From assembly GCA_026396555.1 (NCBI GenBank), contig JAPLWO010000090.1, forward strand, positions 1 through 7,594: 7,594 nt of DNA. The letters are read 5' to 3'. Both the position numbers and the translations under genes were made by a program. Positions 1 through 6,202 of this stretch are shown here, piece by piece (position 1 is the first letter of the stretch; every line of letters starts with the position of its first letter). Origin of the DNA: Candidatus Magasanikiibacteriota bacterium (GTDB taxonomy: Bacteria; Patescibacteriota; Patescibacteriia; Magasanikbacterales; 2-02-FULL-50-9b). The notes below the pieces were generated by a model. It saw only the letters and a list, made by a program, of their open reading frames with translations, was not told the DNA's origin and ran no database searches.

Positions 1-18
1 GGTTTTTCAGCTTAATCT

Positions 19-23
19 GGAGG
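19..23 (+). promoter_or_regulatory. Shine-Dalgarno site of the His-rich protein gene
   Basis: GGAGG lies 4 nt before the ATG at 28. It fixes this start and is the only clear Shine-Dalgarno site in front of any gene in the window; the other starts follow A/T-rich sequence. The promoter of this gene is not visible and probably lies left of the window. Confidence 0.75.
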
Positions 24-27
24 CGAC

Positions 28-294
28 ATGTTCACTGTTATTTGGGCCCTGATCACTTCACTCTGCGCGGCATTGGGCGCAGCGATCGCGTCGTACCCAA
101 TCATGGGAATCATCGTGATTCCGATCGCGCTCATCACTGACACGCGGCTTGGCCACGCAGACGATTACCTGATGATTTCGAAAGTGATCTTTTGGATCGT
201 CTGGCCAGTTGTGTTTGTGGCGATCATTAAGCACGATCCACATCACGGTCACGGCGATCATGGACATGGTGATCACGGCCACGGCCACCACTGA
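28..294 (+). CDS. Small membrane protein with histidine-rich C-terminal tail
   Basis: An 88-residue protein that I do not recognise as a named family. Residues 3-37 are a long hydrophobic stretch, possibly a tight helical hairpin around Pro24. Residues 38-47 are a polar loop with TDTR and GHADD, and residues 48-67 form a second clear membrane segment rich in Trp, Ile and Val. The last 20 residues contain ten histidines in an HGHGD-type repeat, with Gly and Asp between them. Such tails are known to bind divalent metals (Zn, Ni, Cu, Co), so metal buffering or sensing at the membrane is a reasonable inference, but nothing shows transport. The start is supported by GGAGG at 19-23. The gene is followed by its own terminator and so appears to end a transcript. 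The unusually good ribosome binding site suggests efficient translation. Confidence 0.8.
   Translation: MFTVIWALITSLCAALGAAIASYPIMGIIVIPIALITDTRLGHADDYLMISKVIFWIVWPVVFVAIIKHDPHHGHGDHGHGDHGHGHH
244..288 (+). repeat. Three 15-nt tandem units encoding the His-rich tail
   Basis: Three consecutive 15-nt units (244-258, 259-273, 274-288) encode HGHGD, HGHGD and HGHGH. The DNA copies differ mainly at third codon positions (CAC/CAT, GGT/GGA/GGC), so the protein repeat is conserved while the DNA has drifted. This argues for selection on the peptide and against a recent slippage product. Confidence 0.75.
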
Positions 295-316
295 GAATTC
301 GTTTCTAGTTAGAAGT

Positions 317-359
317 CCGAGGACCCCGTCGAAACGCGACAGGTCCTCGGCATTTTTTT
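317..359 (+). terminator. Intrinsic terminator after the His-rich protein gene
   Basis: A perfect 9-bp stem pairs CCGAGGACC (317-325) with GGTCCTCGG (342-350). The loop holds a further GTCG/CGAC helix (328-331 with 337-340). Seven T residues follow at 353-359. It separates the first gene from pyrG. Confidence 0.92.
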
Positions 360-360
360 A

Positions 361-389
361 TTGCGACCGTTTTTTGAAAGGTGTATCAT
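361..389 (+). promoter_or_regulatory. Likely sigma70-type promoter of pyrG
   Basis: TTGCGA (361-366) and TATCAT (384-389) are separated by exactly 17 nt. The -35 starts two bases after the upstream terminator's T-run. Transcription would start near 396, leaving a leader of about 11 nt before the pyrG ATG at 407, with no Shine-Dalgarno site. The -35 match is partial (4 of 6); the -10 is good (5 of 6). Confidence 0.6.
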
Positions 390-406
390 GGCTGTAATTT
401 AAACCT

Positions 407-1708
407 ATGAAATTCATCTTTGTTGTTGGTGGTGTAATGTCAGGAGTTGGAAAAGGTGCGACAACGTCGGCGATCGGCGCGCTTTTGAAATCAAAAGGTT
501 TTGTAGTGACCGCGGTGAAAATTGATCCGTACGTGAATATCGATGCGGGGACCATGAACCCGACGGAACACGGCGAAGTTTTTGTAACGATCGACGGCGA
601 TGAAACTGATCAAGACATTGGAAACTACGAACGATTTTTAGATGAAAATATTACGTCGGTCAATTACATGACAACGGGTCGCGTGTATCAATCGGTGATC
701 GAGCGCGAACGTTCGATGGGCTACAAAGGGAAGTGTGTGCAGGTTGTGCCAGATGTACCGAATGAAGTTGTGTCGCGGCTACTCGCGGCTGGGAAAAAAG
801 CTAAAGCTGACGTGGTGCTGATTGAAATTGGTGGGACGGTTGGTGAATACGAAAATATTTTATTTTTGGAAGCAGCGCGTATGATGAAATTGCGCGCGCC
901 GAAAGATGTCGCGTCGATTTTGGTGAGTTACTTACCTGTGCCTGCAAGTATTGGCGAAATGAAAACAAAACCAACACAACACGCGGTCCGTACGCTCAAT
1001 GGAACGGGAATTCAGCCGGACATGATTATTTGTCGTGCGACGCAAGCAGTCGACGCGGTTCGAAAAGCGAAGATTGGTGTGTTTTGTAATGTCGCTCCAG
1101 AAGATGTGATTGCGGCGGCGAATGTTGAAACGATTTATGAATTGCCACAATTATTTGCGAGTCAACATGTTGCCGAACGACTGATGAAAAAATTGGGCTT
1201 GCGCGCACGAGCAAATAATTTAGGCGCGTGGGAAAAATTAGTTGATACAATTAAACATCCAAAACGCGAAGTGAGTGTCGCGGTTGTTGGAAAATATTTT
1301 GCAACGGGCGAATACGTTTTGTCAGATGCGTACATTTCAGTGATTGAAGCGATTAAACACGGCGGCTGGGCGCATGGATCGCGTGTGAAATTAACATGGC
1401 TGTCATCGGAAGAATATGAAACAGCACCTGCAAAATTGCGTGAGCTGTCGAAATTTGATGGCGTTGTGGTGCCCGGCGGATTCGGCGCGCGCGGATTCGA
1501 TGGAAATATCGCGGCGATTAAATATGTACGCGAGAAAAAAATTCCATATCTCGGATTGTGTTATGGATTGCAAATGGCAGTGATTGAATTTGCGCGAAAT
1601 AAATGCGGATTCAAAGGCGCGCACACACTCGAAGTTGATCCAAAAACGCCGCATCCGGTTGTGCATTTTATGCCGGGCCAAGCAGAAAATATGGCAGGAA
1701 AAAAATAA
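407..1708 (+). CDS. pyrG: CTP synthase, open frame ended early by an in-frame TAA
   Basis: CTP synthase aminates UTP to CTP with ATP and glutamine, the last step of pyrimidine nucleotide synthesis, in the cytoplasm. The amidoligase domain (about residues 1-265) shows the P-loop-like GVMSGVGKG near residue 9, KIDPYVNIDAGTMNP, IEIGGTVGEYEN and KTKPTQH. The class I glutamine amidotransferase domain begins near residue 285, with VVVPGGFGARG near 353 and the nucleophile Cys385 in LGLCYGLQ. The frame stops at codon 434 (TAA, 1706-1708), exactly one codon before GGTMRLG, which is still encoded downstream in the same frame. The usual length is about 535-550 residues, so this product would lack the His/Glu of the catalytic triad. 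GEYEN replaces the DIES found in Escherichia coli at a CTP-binding position; I recall this as common in Patescibacteria. No Shine-Dalgarno site is present. Family assignment is certain; whether the stop is real is not. Confidence 0.95.
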   Translation: MKFIFVVGGVMSGVGKGATTSAIGALLKSKGFVVTAVKIDPYVNIDAGTMNPTEHGEVFVTIDGDETDQDIGNYERFLDENITSVNYMTTGRVYQSVIERERSMGYKGKCVQVVPDVPNEVVSRLLAAGKKAKADVVLIEIGGTVGEYENILFLEAARMMKLRAPKDVASILVSYLPVPASIGEMKTKPTQHAVRTLNGTGIQPDMIICRATQAVDAVRKAKIGVFCNVAPEDVIAAANVETIYELPQLFASQHVAERLMKKLGLRARANNLGAWEKLVDTIKHPKREVSVAVVGKYFATGEYVLSDAYISVIEAIKHGGWAHGSRVKLTWLSSEEYETAPAKLRELSKFDGVVVPGGFGARGFDGNIAAIKYVREKKIPYLGLCYGLQMAVIEFARNKCGFKGAHTLEVDPKTPHPVVHFMPGQAENMAGKK

Positions 1709-1933
1709 GGTGGGACGATGCGACTGGGGGCATCTGAGTGTAAAGTGGCGAACGGATGTTTGGTGATGTCGGGCGTCAATCCGCTGCTTAATTTAGTTGA
1801 AATTGTTGAATTGCCACGCGAGGTGCATCCGTTTTTTGTGGGTGTGCAATTTCATCCAGAATTTCAATCGCGTCCGCTTCGACCACATCCATTGTTCAAA
1901 GATTTTGTGGGAGCGTGTTTGAAGAAAAAATAA
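1709..1933 (+). pseudogene. pyrG: C-terminal remainder of CTP synthase, same frame, with internal deletion
   Basis: After the TAA the same frame continues with GGTMRLGASECKV and ends with VGVQFHPEF, which carries the His and Glu of the amidotransferase triad (codons at 1853 and 1859), then HPLFKDFV. Compared with E. coli PyrG, about 33-36 residues are missing at roughly 1754-1760: KVANG runs straight into CLVMSGVNP. The absent part holds the conserved ERHRHRYEVN motif, whose second Arg (Arg470 in E. coli) binds glutamine. An ATG at 1718 could start a 71-residue peptide, but it is the Met of TMRLG and has no ribosome binding site, so an independent gene is unlikely. The gene is thus hit twice, by a nonsense codon and an in-frame deletion. 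Confidence 0.85.
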
Positions 1934-1939
1934 TTTTCT

Positions 1940-2380
1940 ATGTCACAAAATGAAAGATCTGAGTCGAATCAGAATGTCGTTGAATTTGATATTGAAGCTG
2001 ATCTTGCGGCGCCTGCGAGAGATGGATTGCAAAAGCTGACATCGACACGAGATACGCTGCAGGCGCGTTTAATATCTGCTCCCGATGGAGCGAGAAAAAC
2101 GATGCAAGATACGATTATCATTTTAAATGAAAAAATAAAAAAACAAGAATTATTAATTGCACAGTTTGATCATGTGCCGGCGATGAGCGCTGATGCTGTT
2201 CGAGCGCGTTTAGGTGCCGCGTCTGAAAAGCCGAGCATTATTCTAAGTCCTGAATTGAAGCAAAAGGTGCATGAAGAAAATGTGCGGCAGATAAATGATG
2301 AATATGATAATCAACCAAGATCGCGAAGAAGCGGATTATGCGAAAAAAAGCAACGCAAAGTATATTGCGGAGCTACTTGA
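1940..2380 (+). CDS. Hypothetical helical protein, 5' part of a frameshifted gene
   Basis: I do not recognise this protein. It starts 6 nt after the pyrG stop, with no Shine-Dalgarno site, so it is probably co-transcribed with pyrG. Residues 25-75 are charged and likely helical or coiled coil, with no signal peptide or membrane segment. The natural sequence appears to run to about residue 125 (QINDEYDNQ, up to 2314). The last 21 residues (from PRSRR) are basic, contain cysteines and look like out-of-frame reading. Skipping one base near 2315 joins DNQ to QDREEADYAKK of the next frame, giving one protein of about 376 residues. I therefore read 1940-3071 as one gene broken by a +1 frameshift. 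Two overlapping genes remain possible but less likely. Confidence 0.6.
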   Translation: MSQNERSESNQNVVEFDIEADLAAPARDGLQKLTSTRDTLQARLISAPDGARKTMQDTIIILNEKIKKQELLIAQFDHVPAMSADAVRARLGAASEKPSIILSPELKQKVHEENVRQINDEYDNQPRSRRSGLCEKKQRKVYCGAT

Positions 2381-3071
2381 CTCTGAAGCTGATGACGACT
2401 CAAAACCTGACGCAATCTTGACCGCGGCACGCGCAGCGTACGAATGGCTGAAGAAAAATCCGACGCCGTTGGAGAAATTTGAGTGGATCGTGCTGGAGCA
2501 TCTGTTGTTCCAGGGCAGTTTACATACTCGTTTCAGGCGTTATGCTGATGAAAAGCTGGAATTGGCACTCACAGGAGTACAGCAGATTTTGTTTGGGCTT
2601 GTTGAGGAAGATGAAGTGTGGGCCGTAATGCTCTTGATGAACCTTGCCAAAGGAGTTGCCGATCTCTCCAGCGAAGATCAAGGTGTTCATCACATCACGA
2701 GTGGTTTTTTTGCAGATCTACACAAGCAAGATCTTAAGGAGCTGCAGATTCAAACATCGGAAGATCTGTATGTTCGTTTTCGTCTGTACTGTCGGTATGC
2801 GATGACGCGACATGTGATTCTGCCATTGTTGAAAACGGATATCCAGTCACTGGTAGAAGAGATTGTGCGTGTGGCGGCTCCGCTTATGATCCAAGGACCT
2901 TTCCTGCAAGAGCTCAAGGATTATTTTGAAAGCGTGGACGATCCGAATGCGCTGTACACAGGCGATGGCCCGAACAATTGTATCGCCGAGTACGGAATGC
3001 GCGAAGCGGCGCTCCAGAACCCGAAGTTTCGCGAGATCTTCGAGCTCGGACCGGTGCCCGCGCAAGAGTAA
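2295..3071 (+). CDS. Hypothetical acidic helical protein, 3' part of a frameshifted gene
   Basis: This is open from ATG 2295 and overlaps the previous frame by 86 nt. The first eight residues (MMNMIINQ) are the shifted reading of the upstream NDEYDNQ and are probably not native; real sequence seems to start near 2316 with QDREEADYAKK. The rest is a soluble, mostly helical and acidic protein with YEWLKKNPTPLEKFEW, a run of amphipathic helices (EKLELALTGVQQILFGLVEEDEVW region), and an ending rich in Pro and Glu. No catalytic motif, membrane segment or known fold is visible to me. A strong terminator follows 27 nt after the stop, so this closes the pyrG transcript. It is probably a lineage-specific protein of unknown function. 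Confidence 0.65.
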   Translation: MMNMIINQDREEADYAKKSNAKYIAELLDSEADDDSKPDAILTAARAAYEWLKKNPTPLEKFEWIVLEHLLFQGSLHTRFRRYADEKLELALTGVQQILFGLVEEDEVWAVMLLMNLAKGVADLSSEDQGVHHITSGFFADLHKQDLKELQIQTSEDLYVRFRLYCRYAMTRHVILPLLKTDIQSLVEEIVRVAAPLMIQGPFLQELKDYFESVDDPNALYTGDGPNNCIAEYGMREAALQNPKFREIFELGPVPAQE

Positions 3072-3097
3072 ATTCGAACGGATTTTGGTTAATAAGT

Positions 3098-3133
3098 CCC
3101 GGCACACGCAAACCAGCAGTGCCGGGCGTTTTT
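3098..3133 (+). terminator. Intrinsic terminator of the pyrG transcription unit
   Basis: A perfect 8-bp GC-rich stem pairs CCCGGCAC (3098-3105) with GTGCCGGG (3119-3126) around a 13-nt loop. After CG, five T residues follow (3129-3133), then ATTT. The next promoter's -35 begins only two bases later. Confidence 0.9.
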
Positions 3134-3135
3134 AT

Positions 3136-3164
3136 TTGACAATCGGCGCATTTTCTGGTATCCT
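3136..3164 (+). promoter_or_regulatory. Strong sigma70-type promoter of the nusA operon
   Basis: A consensus TTGACA (3136-3141) and TATCCT (3159-3164) are separated by 17 nt. TG at 3156-3157 gives an extended -10 (TGG-TATCCT). Transcription should start near 3171, leaving a leader of about 60 nt before nusA. It probably drives all five genes from nusA to 7401, since no other promoter or terminator was seen between them. Confidence 0.85.
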
Positions 3165-3171
3165 CGTTTCA

Positions 3172-3199
3172 GACTAGTCTTTGACTAGTCCATTTTTTT
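3172..3199 (+). promoter_or_regulatory. Hairpin plus T-tract at the very start of the nusA leader
   Basis: GACTAGTC occurs twice (3172-3179 and 3183-3190), separated by TTT, and is itself a palindrome. In RNA the copies form a perfect 8-bp stem with a 3-nt loop, followed by CA and seven T residues (3193-3199). This has the shape of an intrinsic terminator placed at the predicted transcript start. In DNA it is two palindromic sites spaced 11 bp apart, about one helical turn, which would also suit an operator. It may act as attenuator, 5' stabilising hairpin or protein-binding site; which one cannot be told from sequence. Confidence 0.6.
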
Positions 3200-3230
3200 A
3201 GAGATTTAAAACGTATCTAATCATACACGT

Positions 3231-4394
3231 ATGTCCAGCCCAATCATGGCCGCGATGAAACAAATTGCGGACGAAAAAGGAATCAAAGTAGAAACCGTGC
3301 TCGACGCAATTCAGCAAGCGCTCGCTGCAGCATATCGCAAAGATTTTGGTAACAAAAACCAGAATATTTTTGTTGATTTTGACGCTGAAACCGGCGGGAT
3401 GAAAGCATGGGATCAAAAAGTGATTGTGCCGGACGCAGATTTAGAAGAAATTCAGAAACTCGATGAAGAGGAAGCTCGGTTGCGCGACGAAGCGCTCGCT
3501 CGTGGCGAAGAACCACCTACAGAAGATCCAAATCGTCCACGCTTCAATCCAAAAACTGAAATCATGATTGGCGAGGCGAAAAAATTGCAGGGCGGTGTTT
3601 CAATCGGCGATGAATTAAAATTGCCACTCGTGATTTACGAAGAATACAAAGATAAAGTTGGTGAAATTTTACAGGGAGTTGTGCAGCGTCGTGAAGGTCG
3701 AAATTTCTTGATCGACTTCGGACGTTTCAGCGCGATTTTGCCACCAGAAGAACAGATCGTCGGCGAATTTTTACGCCCGGGCGCTCGCGTAAAAGTGTAT
3801 GTTGTTTCATGTACGCTTGGAAATCGCGGCCCAGAAATTATCGTATCACGCTCACATCCAAATATCGTGCGCAATGTGTTCTTACAAGAAATTCCTGAAA
3901 TTCAAAATAATGTTGTTGAAATTAAAGGAATCGCGCGCGAAGGCGGTTCACGAAGTAAAGTCGCGGTGTTTAGCGCGGAAGAAGGAATCGATCCAATCGG
4001 CGCATGTATTGGCCAGCGTGGAACTCGCATTCAAACAATTATTTCAGAATTGGGTGGTGAAAAAGTTGATATTATTCAGTGGAGCGAAAATCCAGAAACG
4101 TTTATTTCAAATGCACTTTCTCCAGCGAAAGTTGTTGAAAGCAAATTAGATGTTGAACAAAAAGTTGCACTCGTGACAGTTCCTGCAGATCAGTTCTCAC
4201 TCGCAATTGGAAAGGGCGGACAGAATGTTCGTCTCGCTGCAAAATTAACAGGATGGACAATTACCGTTCAGCAAACAGAAATTGAACAAATCATTGCGCC
4301 TGAAATGGACGTTGAAACAGAACAAGGAAAAACATCAAATGAAATTGAAGCGTTAGACGCTGCAAATGATACCTCAACAGAAGTCGAAGCCTAA
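3231..4394 (+). CDS. nusA: Transcription termination/antitermination factor NusA, lacking a conserved internal segment
   Basis: NusA binds RNA polymerase and nascent RNA and modulates pausing, intrinsic termination and antitermination. The N-terminal polymerase-binding domain opens with PIMAAMKQIADEKGI. The S1 domain runs from about residue 143 (VGEILQGVVQRREGRNFLIDFG) to 210. KH1 has GQRG at 261-264 and KH2 has GKGG at 327-330, followed by QNVRLAAKLTGW. The tail is acidic and lacks the C-terminal repeats of E. coli NusA, giving 387 residues. Around residue 133 (about 3629) the sequence jumps from GDELKLPL to VIYEEYKDK; about 27 residues, normally the conserved RIAAQTAKQVI...REAER helix joining the N-terminal domain to S1, are absent in frame. 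The ATG at 3231 fits the family start but has no Shine-Dalgarno site. The gene leads an operon with yidC and is not in the common rimP-nusA-infB setting. Confidence 0.95.
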   Translation: MSSPIMAAMKQIADEKGIKVETVLDAIQQALAAAYRKDFGNKNQNIFVDFDAETGGMKAWDQKVIVPDADLEEIQKLDEEEARLRDEALARGEEPPTEDPNRPRFNPKTEIMIGEAKKLQGGVSIGDELKLPLVIYEEYKDKVGEILQGVVQRREGRNFLIDFGRFSAILPPEEQIVGEFLRPGARVKVYVVSCTLGNRGPEIIVSRSHPNIVRNVFLQEIPEIQNNVVEIKGIAREGGSRSKVAVFSAEEGIDPIGACIGQRGTRIQTIISELGGEKVDIIQWSENPETFISNALSPAKVVESKLDVEQKVALVTVPADQFSLAIGKGGQNVRLAAKLTGWTITVQQTEIEQIIAPEMDVETEQGKTSNEIEALDAANDTSTEVEA

Positions 4395-4399
4395 AATTT

Positions 4400-5155
4400 A
4401 TGAAAGAATTCTTTCAGATTGTTCTTTACAAGCCGTTGTATAATTTGTTGATTGTTTTGGTTTCATTCATGCCAGGCCATGACATGGGATTAGCGATTGT
4501 CGGAATCACGATCTTAATTCGTTTGATTCTCCATCCGTTTTCGATTAGCGCATTTCGTGGTCAGCGCGCGGTTCAGCGGATGCAGCCAAAATTGCGTGAG
4601 TTGAAAGCTAAGTACAAAGATGATCAACAAGGTTTTGCGCAGGCGAGCATGGAGTTATATAAAAATAATGAAGTGAATCCTCTTGCATCATGTTTGCCGT
4701 TGCTTTTGCAATTACCGATTTTGATTGCATTGTATTGGGTGTTGCGCGCAGGTTTGACGTCGTTGGACGCATCGCTCTTGTACTCATTTACAGCAGCGCA
4801 TGCGCCTTCACAAATTTCGTCAGTTGGATTTGGGTTCTTGCATTTGAATCAGCCAAGCTGGCTCATTGCGATTGCAGCGGGTGCGGCACAATTTGTGCAA
4901 GCAAAAATGATGCAAACACCTCCGCCAGTTGTTGATGGTGAGGGAAGTAAAGACGAAGCGATGCTCGCGGCGATGAATAAACAGATGTTGTATGTCATGC
5001 CGCTTTTGACGATTTTCATTGGTTGGAAATTGCCTGCAGGTTTGACGATGTATTGGTTTCTTGCGACGTTGCTGACTGTGTTACAACAGTGGTATATTTT
5101 CCGTGCGCTTGATAAAGAAGAGGAAGAAAAAAATAAAAAAATCGCAAACGCATAA
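4400..5155 (+). CDS. yidC: Membrane protein insertase YidC (short Oxa1 type)
   Basis: YidC inserts and folds membrane proteins, alone or with the Sec translocon, in the cytoplasmic membrane. At 251 residues it has the five-helix core and lacks the large extracytoplasmic domain of Gram-negative YidC. Visible features are a first membrane region at 13-24, the helix ending ILIRLILHPF with Arg41 as the conserved positive charge of the hydrophilic groove, a charged cytoplasmic hairpin (RMQPKLRELKAKYKDD), then NPLASCLPLLLQLPILIALY, FVQAKMM and the NKQMLYVMPLLTIFIGWKLPAGL...YW signature. The tail is strongly charged (EEEEKNKK), as in short YidCs that contact ribosomes. It seems complete. It starts 5 nt after the nusA stop without a Shine-Dalgarno site. 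The usual rnpA-yidC-jag neighbourhood is not seen here. Confidence 0.95.
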   Translation: MKEFFQIVLYKPLYNLLIVLVSFMPGHDMGLAIVGITILIRLILHPFSISAFRGQRAVQRMQPKLRELKAKYKDDQQGFAQASMELYKNNEVNPLASCLPLLLQLPILIALYWVLRAGLTSLDASLLYSFTAAHAPSQISSVGFGFLHLNQPSWLIAIAAGAAQFVQAKMMQTPPPVVDGEGSKDEAMLAAMNKQMLYVMPLLTIFIGWKLPAGLTMYWFLATLLTVLQQWYIFRALDKEEEEKNKKIANA

Positions 5156-5159
5156 TTAT

Positions 5160-5420
5160 ATGCAACCGGTGTTAGTTCAGGATTTACACAATCGTGAAGT
5201 TGTAACTGCAAGTGGAACGAAATTGGGTTTATTGAAAGATGTTTCGATTGATATTGATAGTGGTCGCGTCGTTCAATTTTATGTGAAGCACGGATTAATT
5301 GGAATTGGTGGAACTGATTTATTAATTGCCGCAGATGCGGTGATTGAGATTCGCGAAGATGTTATTGTGGTAAAAGATTTGGCCGTTGGAGAACCGATAC
5401 CAGCAACAATGAGTGTATAA
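5160..5420 (+). CDS. PRC-barrel domain protein
   Basis: An 86-residue protein that is almost entirely one PRC-barrel-like domain: LVQDLHNREVVTASGTKLGLLKDVSID (strands with the typical turn GTKLGLLKDV), then GRVVQFYVKHG, LLIAADAVIEIREDVIVVKD. PRC-barrels are small beta-barrels found in ribosome maturation factor RimM, photosynthetic reaction centre subunit H and many stand-alone proteins; they usually mediate protein or RNA contacts. No membrane segment or catalytic residue is visible. It starts 4 nt after the yidC stop at the junction TAATTATATG, so translation is probably coupled to yidC. A role alongside YidC or the ribosome is only a guess from position. Confidence 0.8.
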   Translation: MQPVLVQDLHNREVVTASGTKLGLLKDVSIDIDSGRVVQFYVKHGLIGIGGTDLLIAADAVIEIREDVIVVKDLAVGEPIPATMSV

Positions 5421-5424
5421 AAAT

Positions 5425-6198
5425 ATGCAATCGCTTGAAACAATCACACGGCTGTATGAGGCATGTGGATTTCAGGCTCGAAAATTCTCTTGTTTTCGAA
5501 TGTTGGGGTTGGGCGCGAAAGATGTCGGCGAGAATTTGGAGGATGAAGTTGGTGAGGCGCCCACATCTTCACATAATGACATCGCGTTTGAACGAAAAAT
5601 GTGGCGTACGCGAAAAGTTACAAAATTAATTTCGTTGTTGCCATTTGTTCGCGCGGTTGCAATTTGTAATTCGCTCGGATTTCAAATGGTGCATGAAGAC
5701 AGTGACATTGATTTGTTTATTGTTGCAGCGCCGGGACGTGTGTGGAGTGCACGTTGGTGGGTGACGGGAGTTTTGGCGCTGCTTCGTTTGCGGCCAGGCG
5801 AGGCGCGACGCGATCCAATTTGTGTGAGTTTTTTTATCGATGAATCAGTTGAAGATCTATCGGAGCTGATGATCGAGCGCGATGTGTACTTTCATTACTG
5901 GTTGCGAGCACTGATGCCGGTTTTTGAAAGTCATATTTTGTTTGAGCGCGGCGCACAAGCGGCTCCAGAATTTCGGATTGAACAGGGAGAAAATTTAAAA
6001 AAACTGCAGAAAATTTTTGAATCGTGCGCGAAAATTTTTTCTGAGTCATGGGTAAAAACACAGCAACTTACGTTGATGCCAAATTCGCTTAGAATCCGCG
6101 CTGCAGCTGAGGATACTGACGTGGTGTTGTCAGATACAATAATTAAATTGCATAATAACGATCGTCGCGCGGAGTTGCGTGATAAAGTTTTCGAATAA
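5425..6198 (+). CDS. Nucleotidyltransferase-fold protein
   Basis: A 257-residue protein with a recognisable nucleotidyltransferase core: FVRAVAICNSLGFQMVHEDSDIDLFIVA (about residues 73-100), with the NS of CNSLG in the place of the family's GS and the DSDIDL acidic pair that would bind metal. Conserved-looking APGRVWSARWW, LRLRPGEARRDPICVSFFIDES and, near the end, DVVLSD...KLHNNDRR follow. I recall similar proteins as common in Patescibacteria, often near cell-surface glycan genes; substrate and partner are unknown. Relatives I recall often carry an extra N-terminal winged-helix region, which is short or absent here, and the stretch after about residue 170 is poorly recognisable. ATG 5425 lies 4 nt after the PRC-barrel stop; a GTG at 5413 would add four residues and overlap that gene, so ATG is preferred. 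Confidence 0.75.
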   Translation: MQSLETITRLYEACGFQARKFSCFRMLGLGAKDVGENLEDEVGEAPTSSHNDIAFERKMWRTRKVTKLISLLPFVRAVAICNSLGFQMVHEDSDIDLFIVAAPGRVWSARWWVTGVLALLRLRPGEARRDPICVSFFIDESVEDLSELMIERDVYFHYWLRALMPVFESHILFERGAQAAPEFRIEQGENLKKLQKIFESCAKIFSESWVKTQQLTLMPNSLRIRAAAEDTDVVLSDTIIKLHNNDRRAELRDKVFE

Positions 6199-6202
6199 TT
6201 AT

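Noticed and set aside
58..291. 77-codon open frame on the - strand opposite the His-rich gene
   Set aside because: The Val/Ala repeat is just the reverse reading of the His/Gly codons; the + frame has the Shine-Dalgarno site.
317..359. Terminator as a pyrG attenuator of the kind known in Gram-positive bacteria
   Set aside because: It lies directly after another gene and before the best pyrG promoter, with no pyrimidine-rich initial transcript; it looks like a plain gene-end terminator.
1706..1708. UAA read as an amino acid through an alternative genetic code
   Set aside because: TAA is the apparent true stop of nusA, yidC, the PRC-barrel gene and the nucleotidyltransferase gene, so general recoding is not supported.
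2295..2380. Two genuine overlapping genes
   Set aside because: The overlapping ends look like shadow reading, and one skipped base gives a smooth single protein.
3799..4149. 116-codon open frame inside nusA on the + strand
   Set aside because: It is a shifted reading of the S1 and KH1 coding region, with no start signal or domain.
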